From Eleginops maclovinus (lineage: Eukaryota; Chordata; Actinopteri; Perciformes; Eleginopidae): a stretch of DNA of 64,000 nt. Both the position numbers and the translations under genes were made by a program. The stretch spans positions 19,465,637-19,529,636 of the forward strand of contig NC_086352.1 of NCBI RefSeq assembly GCF_036324505.1, read 5' to 3'. Positions 52,057 through 64,000 of this stretch are shown piece by piece (position 1 is the first letter of the stretch; each line of letters opens with the position of its first letter). The notes under the pieces are model-generated. The model was given only the letters and a program-made list of their open reading frames with translations. It searched no databases and was not told the DNA's origin.

Positions 52057-53187
52057 ATGCGTTACGTAGCTGCTTACCTGCTCTCTGCCCTGGGAGGCAA
52101 TGCCAACCCTGGGGCCAGTGACCTGAAGAAGATCCTTGAAAGTGTTGGCATTGAGGCTGATGACACACGTATGGCAAAGGTACAAGCAATGCTCTCATTT
52201 ATGTTTCTGATGGTATGGCAGCAGTTCTACTCGAGCAAGTAATAAGCCTGGTGATATTCACAAATTTGTTTCCCTACAGGTTGTGTCTGAGCTCACAGGC
52301 AAGAATGTGGAGGAGGTGATCACCACAGGTCAGTGTTTGTCTTTGTTTGTGCCTTCTATAAATAATTTGGATTTGAAACTGACCAGAAAGGTTTTCTTAC
52401 TGAGCTTACTATACATTTGGTAGGTTTGATGATGAAATTCTGTTGCTCAAACTATCACAGATTTATCATGCTCCAGTTTTGTGGGGGGGCAAGACTATTT
52501 ATGCTTTCAAAGTATTACTTTTAATAAGTTTGCCAGATTTTTTCTATGAACATACTATGTCCGACCTCTATTTTGTTTATTGCTGCAGATTGTCAATGTT
52601 ATCACTCGTGCTTCATGTCTGCCAACTCGTGTCTCCTCAGGTTACGGTAAACTGGCCAGCGTGCCATCAGGTGGTGCTGTAGCCGTTGCCAGCTCTGCTG
52701 TGGCTGCTAGCTCAGGTGGCGCTGCTGCCCCTGCAGGTGAGTTTTGCAGTTTAGCACATCATTTGTCAGCAGCAATGACACTTCACCTGGTGTCTTAATC
52801 TGATAGCATGCAGCCGAAGGAGTCAGTGATCATGATTATCTCAGAATAACATTTCACACATTTTGATATACATGTTATAGATATTCATTGTTTGTGACAA
52901 ATATGATGAGATCTTTAGCAGGTTTATTTTGGAGGATTGTCATAATTTGCACATGTATTTAAAGGTCTGCTATTTGATATTAATTCAACAGATTGTCTAA
53001 TAAACCCAGTAGTAGTTGATTGCAAGAACTAACATGGTGATCTAATGAGTGTAGTGGTGTGTTAAATATGCAGGGGTATTTTTTTAATTTGATATACGTT
53101 TTGTATTTCGCAGCTGAGGAGAAGAAAGAGGAGAAGGAGGAGTCTGAGGCGTCCGATGACGACATGGGATTCGGCCTGTTCGACTAA
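52057..53187 (+). CDS. rplp2: 60S acidic ribosomal protein P2, four coding exons
   Basis: Coding exons are 52057-52179, 52280-52328, 52641-52736 and 53114-53187 (TAA 53185-53187), joining in frame to 113 residues. The N-terminal dimerisation domain runs MRYVAAYLLSALGGNANPGA, DLKKILESVGIEADD to VVSELTGKNVEEVI. Then come GKLASVPSGGAVAV, an Ala-rich hinge, and the acidic tail ending SDDDMGFGLFD. P1/P2 dimers form the ribosomal stalk that recruits and activates translational GTPases through the tail; serines near the tail are phosphorylated by CK2 in the family. The ATG lies one base into exon 2. Human RPLP2 has the same length class and exon style. Confidence 0.98.
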
Positions 53188-53203
53188 ACCTTTTACAAAT
53201 ATG

Positions 53204-53209
53204 AATAAA
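53204..53209 (+). terminator. rplp2: rplp2 poly(A) signal AATAAA
   Basis: AATAAA 17 bp after the stop codon, giving the very short 3' UTR usual for ribosomal protein genes. Confidence 0.85.
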
Positions 53210-53239
53210 ATTTGTTAAAAAAAACAACAAACTCTTTCA

Positions 53240-54699
53240 ATGTTTATTTTACTCTGTCTTTAATTGTTACTGGTGTAATGGAGCTCAGTGAGCAGCAGAT
53301 GGCACTGTTTTTGAACCATACTCAGGAGTAAGTGATACCCGTGTTTAAAACATTTTAAATTATACATGGTCATAGACATCAATCCCTACTGCAGACTGGC
53401 ACTGCTAATGCCTGCATTATTTAATGCTCTGGTTCAAAACAGAGGTGCAGGTTACCTGCTTGTTGTCATTCCTACTTTGTGTTGAGATCATCCATTGGCA
53501 AGTCATGTTAATTGTCTTTCTGATATAAGCTTAATGGATGGATTTATTACACCCTGCAACATGTGTTGCTGTGATAAGTGCAAATATGAAGACTCAATAT
53601 AAAGTGGCAAAATATCACACCACTTATTGGAATGCAATGTCCATTTTTTATATCAATCAGTGACGTTGAATCGCAAGGACAAAGTTTCGCTCGGGTCAAA
53701 CTGTCCCTAGGCTACCTGTTTCAAGGGTGAAATTATGAAGTGTTAAAATTTCAGTCTGAAGGATGACTTATGTTAGTGCAGTTGTAACTTACCTGTGAGA
53801 AATGCATAGTAGGAATACAATTTTGTTGGAAGCGACCTTGTGCCTTGATGTTTTTCCACTTAGATTGAAGACTTAAAAATCATTGTTCATAAGCTAATAC
53901 CGACACACCCTAAGTAAATATTTTGTGAATAATAATTTAGGGTGGTACAAAAGAATGCACAGCCTGATAAAGGAATGTTGTTCATACTGTAGATTTAAAA
54001 ATAATATTTTACAAATACAGAAGATTTTGCTCCAGTTTATTTTTCTTTTAGCTAGCCACTTTGTCTTCTGTTAAACATGTTTCACCATGAACTTTGATCA
54101 GGTCAACTGACACAGTATGGCTCAAAAAGACAATTAGTCACATCCTGGTGTGTGACTATAAGTCTGTTACTTAATCGCATACTTTTTAAGATTTCAAATA
54201 TGCTGAGTCATGTCATGTGTTCAAAGCTGAGTCAGGTGGTTCATTTAAGGTCTGAGGATAGGTGTTGTTTGCTGCAGACATTGTTCGTCCTCTGCTTTGA
54301 TATACTCAAACTCGATTTTTTTTGGAGCTAACACTAATTATTAAAGTGATCTGTTATGTATTCTCAACCGTAAACTATAAGAACTCAAAGCTGTACTGTG
54401 TTGCTTAACTATTTGAAACAGCCTTTTAAGTAATTCGTCCAGTCAAGAACAGCAACAGACAATGCAGCAACACAGTTTCAACAATTCCAAAACATGCAAA
54501 CACATATTTGTGCAACATTAAAATGATTAGCTAAAACATTTGTTTAAACACGTTTGGCATTACTATTTTGTTAATGTAATATAATTTAGTGGATATTTCC
54601 CTGCAGTAAAAGGTAAGTGGGGTGAAGTAGATGTACACATTAACATAACATTTAAAATAGTAGAGCCACATCAAATATTAGTTTAGAGAAAGTATTATC
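53240..54699. other. rplp2-ferritin intergenic region
   Basis: AT-rich sequence with no open frame or RNA gene that I can support. Confidence 0.6.
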
Positions 54700-55156
54700 C
54701 AGTGGAATAAAGCAACTAAGTACATTTACAAGTGTACTTGAGTTACCTTACTTGAATATTTCAATGTGTTGCTACTTTGTTCTTCTACTCCACTTCAATT
54801 CAGAGGTTGATTGTGTACTTTTACTCCACTACATTTATTTAATACCTTTAGTTACTTTGCAGATTTGGATTAATGATGTGAAATATAACCTGCACCTTAG
54901 GTACACCTGGAGTAAATCCACAAACAGCATACCAAGTAATTAAAATATCCACATTTAACAGCTTTGATAACACTTTAATGCATCAATATTTATAAGACAT
55001 ATTATTCTGAATGAGCCAATCTGCATAATTCGTACTTTTACTTTTGGTACTTGAAGTATATTTTAAAGCCAATACTTTTGTACATTTGCTTGACTGTTCC
55101 TACACTCTGGTAATTCTACTTCTACTTAAGTACCAGATCTGAGTACTCCACCTCTG
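54700..55156. mobile_element. Degenerate hAT-like nonautonomous repeat (teleost 'ACTTAAGTAC' type)
   Basis: It begins CAGTGGAATAAAGCAACTAA with GTACATTTAC and ends CTGAGTACTCCACCTCTG. Internal phrases CTTCTACTCCACTTCAATTC, GTACTTTTACTCCACTACAT and TTTAGTTACTTTGCAG match a very common teleost repeat with imperfect inverted ends (CAGTGGTGGAA and TTCCACCACTG in better copies), as I remember it. There is no coding capacity. An 8-bp target duplication is not evident, so the copy is old or its ends are slightly misplaced. It lies about 80 bp upstream of the ferritin promoter CRE. Confidence 0.7.
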
Positions 55157-55238
55157 AAGCAGTAGAAATGATGGCATAACAACAGGAAAGGAGGAGCCGC
55201 TCGAGGTGCAGCCTCTGTGCCCTCCCTCTGCCTGGCAG

Positions 55239-55246
55239 TGACGTCA
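55239..55246. promoter_or_regulatory. fth1: CRE (TGACGTCA) in the ferritin promoter
   Basis: A perfect CREB/ATF palindrome about 50 bp upstream of the IRE, in the presumed proximal promoter of the ferritin gene. Confidence 0.55.
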
Positions 55247-55259
55247 CGCTCCCCACAGT

Positions 55260-55529
55260 CTAGTTATCAGTCGGTCCTCTGGTTAGCGGACAGAGAAGGT
55301 TACCTGCTTCAACAGTGCTTGAACGGCAACCTTTCCGCTGTCTTCGACACCCTACACTCGCTTTGATCACCCAGGCCATCATCGATCTCATCTAATCTAA
55401 TTTAATTACGGCAAAACATCAGTTTACTTAATTTATCCCGAACACGTTTAATTAGCTAGCTAGCTAACTGTTTGTTTTGCTAACAGCGCTTCTCGACATC
55501 TTCCCACGAAGACCTGCCACTGAGACTTG
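55260..55529 (+). other. fth1: Ferritin heavy chain noncoding exon 1
   Basis: The 5' UTR exon carries the IRE and ends CTGAGACTTG|gtaaga at 55529. The start is approximate. An intron of about 1.26 kb separates it from the ATG-bearing exon. Confidence 0.75.
55296..55333 (+). promoter_or_regulatory. fth1: Iron-responsive element (IRE)
   Basis: The apical loop CAGTGC (55313-55318) sits on a perfect 5-bp upper stem, TTCAA paired with TTGAA. A bulged C follows at 55307, then a lower stem ending in AAGGTT paired with AACCTT. This is the canonical ferritin-type IRE. Iron regulatory proteins bind it when iron is low and block translation. Confidence 0.95.
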
Positions 55530-56736
55530 GTAAGAATTCATTTTGATGTTTTTTTTATCATTCTGTATCTGTTTGTCGTCGACAGTTTACACCTACTGTG
55601 GGTCTTTGTTAGCAGATTAGAGGAGTGAGGTTACTGCTGCGGTTGTTTATCTCCGTGTGGCCCTGTTAGCTCTCCCTCCAACTGCGTCATCCCTTCAGGC
55701 AGAACCCACAACAACCTCTGCCCAATAAACATGCGGTGTTTGACGCAACTGTAACCTTGTGTTACGTGAAGCTAGGGCTGGGTTAAATCAAAACATAAAA
55801 CCAATTATAGTTGTGATCGAATGCGTCGACATTGAATGGCTGACTATTAATGCTTTTACAAACTATTTATTATTATCTGGTAAATGCTGAAAAATGCCTT
55901 ACTTCACTGTAATGCAGTCTAGACACTTAAGATGGTACGATCAAATCTGAGACATTAAATAATCGCATAAAACCATAGATTATATTGCCCAGCCCTCGTG
56001 GGCCAATATAATCTAAACAAATCCTGTAACTGTTATATGATTTACATTTCCGTGGTGAGATCGGACTTGTATTACAAAATAGAAATCAGTGCCAAACCTC
56101 GTGAGACTGTTGTAATATTTAGATCTGGTTCATACCTGTGATGAAGGTAGGGCCCATCGGTTGTTATACAATGTGTTGTTTCTGCAATGCGGGATGTTCT
56201 TTCACAGCAACCCGTGCTCATCAATATGGACAGTAATATTTGGCCTTATTCCTCAACCAATTCAATGAATTTGATTGTTTATAATAAACTCGTGGCAACA
56301 CCATGAACAAAAATGTTGCAACTCTTTTAAAGGTGTTTGGTAAGATGAGCTAACTTTATTTAAATTAAAGATGCAAATACAAAGCACTTATGTTTCTCAC
56401 TGAAGAAAGAACGCATTGGTATTATTTCCTGAAAGCGTTGGTAGTATTTCCTGAGTAGAGTAATAACTACTACTAGAAATAGAAATCATGTAGGTAGTAG
56501 GGCACATTTGTGTACTTGTGACAGAAAACTGTCAACATTTCACAATATCCCAGAGCTCAAGGTGTCCAGTAAAATTATTTTTGATCTGATGTTTAATTAC
56601 AACAGAGTAAAGCATTGAAACCTCACATTTGAGAAGCTCCAAACACAATTTGGCTATAATGATTAAAACACAATAATTGCTATATAATGTATAGACTTGT
56701 ATCCATGTATGTTACACCCACATATGACTTGTTTAA

Positions 56737-58789
<2,053 letters not shown>

Positions 58790-59088
58790 ATCCCTCCAGA
58801 TTACACTTGACAGCTTTCTTAATATAAATATTTGTATCTTGTTTTCAAATGTTTTTCCAAATATGAAGCCATCTGCATGCTACTGGCTAGTCATTGAAAC
58901 TTCTTATATTACTCATTTCATTGTTGCCACCCCCTCCATATTAAAGTAACTTCACATATCACCTGTTCCCAGAGCTGTGAGCTGTTCCACGCAAAGCCTG
59001 CTCTTGTATCTTGCTCTCTGTGCCGTCAGAAAACCTTCATCATCACTTTGTATTCTGTGTTTTTTGCAAGCAGCTGTCAATCAAACCA

Positions 59089-59094
59089 AATAAA
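59089..59094 (+). terminator. fth1: Ferritin poly(A) signal AATAAA
   Basis: AATAAA in CCAAATAAAACG, 300 bp after the stop and followed by a T/G-rich stretch. Confidence 0.7.
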
Positions 59095-59119
59095 ACGAAC
59101 CCTCTGGATTCTGATCAGT

Positions 59120-60340
59120 CTAAAAAATGTTTTAATTGTTGTCCTAATGTCAAAACAGTACACTCCACTGACAAAAACTGGGTGACAATTATAAGTTTCA
59201 CTCCCATTGCATAAGAAAACAACTAGCACCTTAAGTGCTTCCATAGCAAACAAAAAAAAGTCAACTGTTCCGGTTGTGTCTTGGCAATTAATTTCTTGCC
59301 AAAAAAAGCACTTTTAAGAGTTAGCTTATGCATTCACCAGCTAACAATGGTATGACTTCAAGTGAATATATCTGCACTTTCCTTGTTCGGAGTTTGATTC
59401 TGTTTTTGCACCTATTGTAATAGTCGATATGTAATGGAAAAAAGGACTTTCACTTAAACTACCTCCACTATAAAGCCTTAATTTATAAGGGCTGTGTTTA
59501 TATCTTGAAAATAACATGTTTTAAAGATCTCGCTATTGTGTTTATATGATAATAGACGGACAAAACATGTTGGTAGTTGAAGTAGACACCAGTGACTGGT
59601 ATTTGAGAAAATAATCACAATGTTTATCTCATTGTGAAGAATATAATTACAGTGTCCCCCATCAGCTGTGGTTTCTAGAAAATATACACTAAACATCCCA
59701 AATAAGTAGCTTGATCTGAGAATAATTATGATAATCTGTCTCCGGTGTCTCCAGGTGTTAGCAAATTGTCACTTGTCTGGTTGCTTCCAAAGAGTTGTTT
59801 TTAAGTGACAACATTTATGTTGATTGGAGCATTTAAAGCTTAGGAAAACAGTCTTGTAACAAGGGAATTTCTAACTCATGAACTTGAACTTTTTATAAGG
59901 AAGTGTAAATGATATATTTGAAAGACCTGCATCACCATGAGTTCCTCTTTCATTATTACTGATGTCTGGTTTTCTTTAAAAGAAACAGACTTTGGTGCCA
60001 GGTGGTTGTTGTGTCACTCCCTTTAGGGGTGGTCTAGAGGCATGGTTTTAAATCTCATAACAAATCAACTATAATAAAGAAAACACAAGATCTGATATGC
60101 TCTGGATAAACTGCGTGCCAAGAAAATGTTACAACATAACATAGTGCTGCCATCTTACGTACACTGAGCTTAAGCATGATTCAGATTTAATTTACACCCA
60201 AAATGAATTTGTGTCTTTGCTGTGTTAAAAGTCTGACCTTTAAAGACCCCAGTTTTTTCCTGCATCATTATAGTTACTGTGTGCAGTCACGTGTAAGGTA
60301 GAGAACTCAAGTCAAATCAACACCCAACAATCATTATAAA
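59120..60340. other. Convergent intergenic region between ferritin and mcee
   Basis: Noncoding AT-rich sequence between two genes that end toward each other; nothing recognised. Confidence 0.6.
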
Positions 60341-60476
60341 ATGGGTATTTATTTATGTTTTTCCCAACACAATAGGAAAGTGGAAAACAGAACTGGAGGA
60401 ACAACTTTGAGGCACATTGATGAAATAGGAAAAATTAAACCATAGTGTTGTAAAGACTGATATTACAAAATCAGGA

Positions 60477-60482
60477 TTTATT
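60477..60482 (-). terminator. mcee: Candidate mcee poly(A) signal (reverse AATAAA)
   Basis: TTTATT on the plus strand, 62 bp beyond the mcee stop. A second candidate is at 60348-60353. Confidence 0.5.
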
Positions 60483-60543
60483 ATCAGACTGCCTGAGGAA
60501 AATATTATCGTGAATGAACGGCTCCAACGTCAAACTGAGGTGT

Positions 60544-62886
60544 TCATGCCTCTTCAAGCTCAACCAGCACACCGTCACAGTCTTTAGGGTGGAGGAACAT
60601 CACTGGTTTCCCGTGAGCGCCGATCCGCGGCTCTGCCGACAGAGTTCTGATGTTCTTTGCTTTGAGGTCCACTATTGCAGCTTTAATGTCGTCTACCTGC
60701 AAGGAAAACGGTTACTTATTTTTAACACTTATTATCATTAATGCGCGGTAATGCTTGGAGGGCAGGAAATGTACTCTGACAGAGAGGGCTGAGTGGTTTA
60801 AAATGTGCAACATAAGTGTCATATGATTGTTTTTAAAAATCTTAACTAAATGTTAAACAGTTTTAAAAAGTCTGACAACCATTTCAACATTCTTAACATA
60901 TTTTTTTCTAAATATTTGTACTGACTGAACATTTTACAAAAATACACAAATACCTAAAAGGTGTCAGTGCACTCTGGTGGACAAATTATGAAATACTGTT
61001 TCTACTATTGGTTGACCACTGCAAACATTTGTATAATGCTTGTTAATTATTGGTCATATCATTCCCTTAAGGTACGATAGACATTCAGTTTCTTCAGAAT
61101 CCAGACCAAAAGAGTTGGGAAAAAAGTGGGAAAGGATGTTTGTTGCATTAATATGCTGCTATTATTTTTTGGATACATGCCATTCAGTATGTCATTGCTT
61201 TCAGGGCCCTAGTGTTGGCCTTGTTCCCTGAAGACATTTCAAGATTTACTTATCATCTCAAATATTGTGGTTCTTGCAAGAGATCAAATCTTAGTGACAG
61301 TGCGTAGGATAAACAACTCATGACACAAAATGTAGCACACTGTCCATCACTTTAACTCACTTTATTAACAATATGATTCGAACTTCAGACTTCCATCAGG
61401 CCAAACAGTAGTATAAACTGTGTAACTAATTAAATTAATGGTGGCATAATTTTCTATTAGTATATATTTAATATATTTTGGTGTCAGGGTTCTGGTATTG
61501 TGCCTGCTGGCTCACTGTCAAATTGTCAGGACTTTATGATGACACACAGAGCCACCAATAATGTAACACATGTGCTTTCCCAAGTATGAAGAGTCAAAAT
61601 GTCTGCTGTCAAGAAAGGGTATTGTTCATGCTGGCCAAAAGGGTTACAGAACTTATATATTATGAGGTACCTTTTGCTTAGAGAATACAATACTGTGTCC
61701 ACTAAGTGTAATCCCGATGACGTGTTTTTGATGCTGACTTACCTCGATACAAATGTGGTGCATCCCTCCAGACTTGTTTTTCTGTAAGAAGCCCGCAATC
61801 GGGCTCTTCTCCCCCAGAGGATGGAGAAGCTCCAGCTTAGTGTTTCCGAGCTCCACAAATACTGTGTAAACACCATGCTCGGGCAGGGGCACCTTGTCAC
61901 TCACTGTGGCCCCGAGCACATCCCGATACAGAGCCGTGGCCTTCTCCATGTCGGGGACAGCAATGGCAATGTGGTTCAGCCTCCCCAGCTTCCACAGGGA
62001 TCCAGGTATGGGGGCTGTCGTTGAATGTGCCCTCATGAGCGTGAGAGCAGAACATCTGGAAAGACCTGCCACTGAATAAGCAGATTAAAATACTGTTGGA
62101 ACAGATGTGGCTATTGTGTTGGAATATTAGTCCCTCAAGTATTTACATACAATGTTTCCCCTTTTCCTTTCAAGTATATTTAAGGTTGAAAATACATATT
62201 CCTTACTTTGTGACAGTCTCACGTATTACTCAGTATATCCTGTACCAGGTGGTTCTAACTTGTCAAAGAGATGTTTGTTGTTTACAGAGCAAACCCAAAA
62301 GATTTTTATGGCTGCACAATTCCATCAAAGTGAGTAAATAATAGAGGTGTTGTGCACCATTGTACACACATTCTCCCGAAAATCAGACTGACAATGGTAT
62401 GTAGTCTTCACAGGATTTTAAGTAAAGGCATTGGTGGTTTTGATTGATGGTTTGCTACATAGCATGACTTTAATGACTGGCACACATACAGAGGGTTAAA
62501 ACAATGACCAGGTAATCCATCAGGGGGTAAAGTTAGCTTTTGCAAAATTATAGTTTTTTACTTCAAATGCTATTGGAAGCCTGTACATTGGTATATATAA
62601 GACTTGAGTGAAGTTCACTCTGTATTCTTCCAGATAAAAATAAATAAAATACAGTCCCTTATTTTGATCAAGAAAACAGAAGACTGCCATCAAAGCGCTG
62701 CAACAACACAAGGCTATGATGTAACGGTTTAACTCGAGCAGTTACTTTGTGTAACGAAGACAAAGCTAAACACAATGTTATTTGAGGTTCATTAAATCAA
62801 CGACTATACTGTTAACAGTATGCGCTTGGCACTTGATTAAATATAAACACTAACCAACCTGCAACCTTCAGCACGGCGGACGCCAT
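60544..62886 (-). CDS. mcee: Methylmalonyl-CoA epimerase, three coding exons
   Basis: Minus-strand coding exons are 62886-62859, 62071-61743 and 60696-60544 (stop TGA at 60546-60544), joining to 169 residues; human MCEE is 176. The N-terminus (MASAVLKVA, then LSRCSALTLMRAHSTTA) is basic and hydroxylated, as in a mitochondrial targeting peptide. The glyoxalase/VOC fold follows with LNHIAIAVPDMEKATALYRD, LEHPLGEKSP-like LELLHPLGEKSPIAGFL, GGMHHICIEV, then IRTLSAEPRIGAHGKPVMFL and the end DGVLVELEEA. Expected metal ligands H43, H115 and E165 are present. The enzyme converts D- to L-methylmalonyl-CoA in mitochondrial propionate breakdown, upstream of the B12-dependent mutase. It is head to head with the next gene. 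Confidence 0.97.
60697..61742 (-). other. mcee: mcee intron 2
   Basis: Bounded on the minus strand by GAG|gtaagt (61743) and ttgcag|GTAGAC (60696). AT-rich, no nested gene seen. Confidence 0.85.
62072..62858 (-). other. mcee: mcee intron 1
   Basis: Bounded on the minus strand by GCAG|gttggt and attcag|TGGCAGG. Nothing else recognised. Confidence 0.85.
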
Positions 62887-62978
62887 GTTAGTATGTCGGA
62901 ACCAAAAACACCAGCGGAAGAGTTTCCTATCGAGCCTGTTTACCTGCAACACAGACAGGCACGCATGTGGGTGCAACG
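62887..62978. promoter_or_regulatory. Bidirectional promoter between mcee and mphosph10
   Basis: Only 92 bp separate the two divergent start codons. The spacer has a GCGGAAG ETS-type core (CCAGCGGAAGAG), common in housekeeping bidirectional promoters. No TATA box is evident. Confidence 0.65.
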
Positions 62979-63064
62979 ATGGCTAATAGAGATGTGTTGA
63001 GCGTGCTGGATGAGTGTGTAAAGAAAATAAATGCCAACACAGTGCACCCAGATAGCTTTCTTAG
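62979..63064 (+). CDS. mphosph10: First coding exon of probable U3 snoRNP protein MPP10 (partial)
   Basis: ATG 62979 to the donor CTTAG|gtaagt (63064) encodes MANRDVLSVLDECVKKINAN followed by TVHPDSFL. It resembles the start of human MPHOSPH10 (LERCLTEVGKATGRPECFL) in length and pattern. MPHOSPH10 is the head-to-head neighbour of MCEE in human, which strongly favours this call. MPP10 is a nucleolar component of the small-subunit processome for 18S rRNA maturation. The gene continues beyond the window, and the next exon was not found before 64000. Confidence 0.65.
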
Positions 63065-64000
63065 GTAAGTGTTTGCTGTGTATGTGTTTTCGTTTTTGAA
63101 AGAGGTGTTAAATGTTATTGAGGCTTGTTTTAAGAGACGCGTTTCAACTAGCTAATCGTTAGCTAATGCTAATTTCATGTACTTCTAGCGTTAGCAGCGT
63201 GTATCTGTCATCATCTTGGATACTTCAAGAACGTTTTGGGAGGGACGTTATTATTGGCTCAGTCGCTCTTTACCAGTAATTGTTTTATGTTATTGAAACT
63301 TCATGTATTTAGACTGATCAGTTGTGTGTTTAAAATAAGTTAAAAGTGGAACCAAAACTATCCCATCCACTGTTTTACCAATGAGGACCACAACAAAACG
63401 ACCACAGAAAATTAAACTCTTCTGCATCTACACTAATTAGATGTTAATTTACAGACAACAGCTGACCCTACTGCATTTACAGTAGCATCTGGTTGTTATA
63501 CCTGTTATGTTGCAAGACAACCAGCTGCTGTAAAGGTTAAATGTGAAAATACTTCTAAGTCTTAGTCTTACATGATTAAAACACGAGATATTTAGTGGAA
63601 TACAAAACCAAATAGACAATTCAGATATAATAATAATGTAGTGTAGAGAGAAACTCTTGAATAAAATATGCACCGCAAAAGGTATAGGTTTTTCACTTGA
63701 AATGGATAAAATAAAAACCTGCTAGTAAAAAATAGTTTGGGAAGATTAAATGGCTGTGTTTAATAGTATCCTGTAGTATCTCGCAAGTCTTTATATTAAG
63801 TACGTTTTATTTCATTGTATGGTACAAATTGTGGTTTACATGTCAGGTGTGTTGGTCAACTCGTTTTTGCATACTATTACATGATAAATGCTTAGTTTTA
63901 ATATTAAAGAATATCTTTATATCAATCAATCACAGATGGATGTCTTTCATAATATTGTAGTGAGTACTTGTAACCCAACATTGAACACTGAAACCTCTTG
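63065..64000 (+). other. First intron of the mphosph10-like gene
   Basis: AT-rich sequence after the gtaagt donor, with no further exon that I can support up to the window edge. Confidence 0.55.

Noticed and set aside
51068..53113. Possible H/ACA snoRNA in rplp2 introns (human RPLP2 hosts one)
   Set aside because: I looked for paired H and ACA boxes with flanking hairpins and for C/D boxes, and found no convincing set by eye; a covariance-model search would decide.

Overview
This window comes from a ray-finned (teleost) fish nuclear genome, most likely a spiny-rayed (percomorph-type) fish. It is AT-rich and intron-rich, with GT-AG introns, long (TG)n, (AT)n and (TATC)n microsatellites, a Tc1/mariner transposon and a teleost-type hAT-like repeat. 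The recognisable genes are vertebrate orthologues.

Layout: the last four coding exons of kif18a (+, 2138-6781) open the window. About 350 bp past its stop lies a complete Tc1-type transposon with an uninterrupted 340-residue transposase (7133-8739). A roughly 16-kb gene-poor stretch follows. The bdnf locus (+, about 25.0-39.8 kb) comes next. I place three of its alternative 5' exons (I, II with two donors, and IV), a conserved RE1/NRSE silencer in exon II, the single coding exon (38244-39054, with an apparent one-base frameshift in the prodomain) and a long conserved 3' UTR with proximal and distal poly(A) signals. lin7c (+, 42529-45675, five coding exons) follows with a long 3' UTR. The order kif18a-bdnf-lin7c on one strand matches human 11p14.

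After lin7c come rplp2 (+, 52057-53187, TOP-type noncoding first exon), a ferritin heavy chain gene (+, 56791-58789) whose iron-responsive element sits in a separate noncoding first exon, mcee (-, 60544-62886), and the first coding exon of a divergent gene, probably mphosph10 (+, 62979-63064). The mcee/mphosph10 pair is head to head with only 92 bp between start codons, as in human 2p13. Between lin7c and rplp2 an unidentified cysteine-rich minus-strand reading frame (49494-about 49780), with an acceptor-like site and a poly(A) signal, may be the last exon of an unrecognised gene.

The genes are not a functional operon; each has its own promoter. The points most worth a second look are the bdnf prodomain frameshift (real or assembly error), the conserved bdnf regulatory architecture, the intact transposon, the split IRE arrangement and the orphan minus-strand exon. 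Nothing in the window clearly reads as a wholly new system. Recognition of bdnf 5' exons, 3' UTR and repeats rests on remembered mammalian or teleost sequences and was not verified by alignment.
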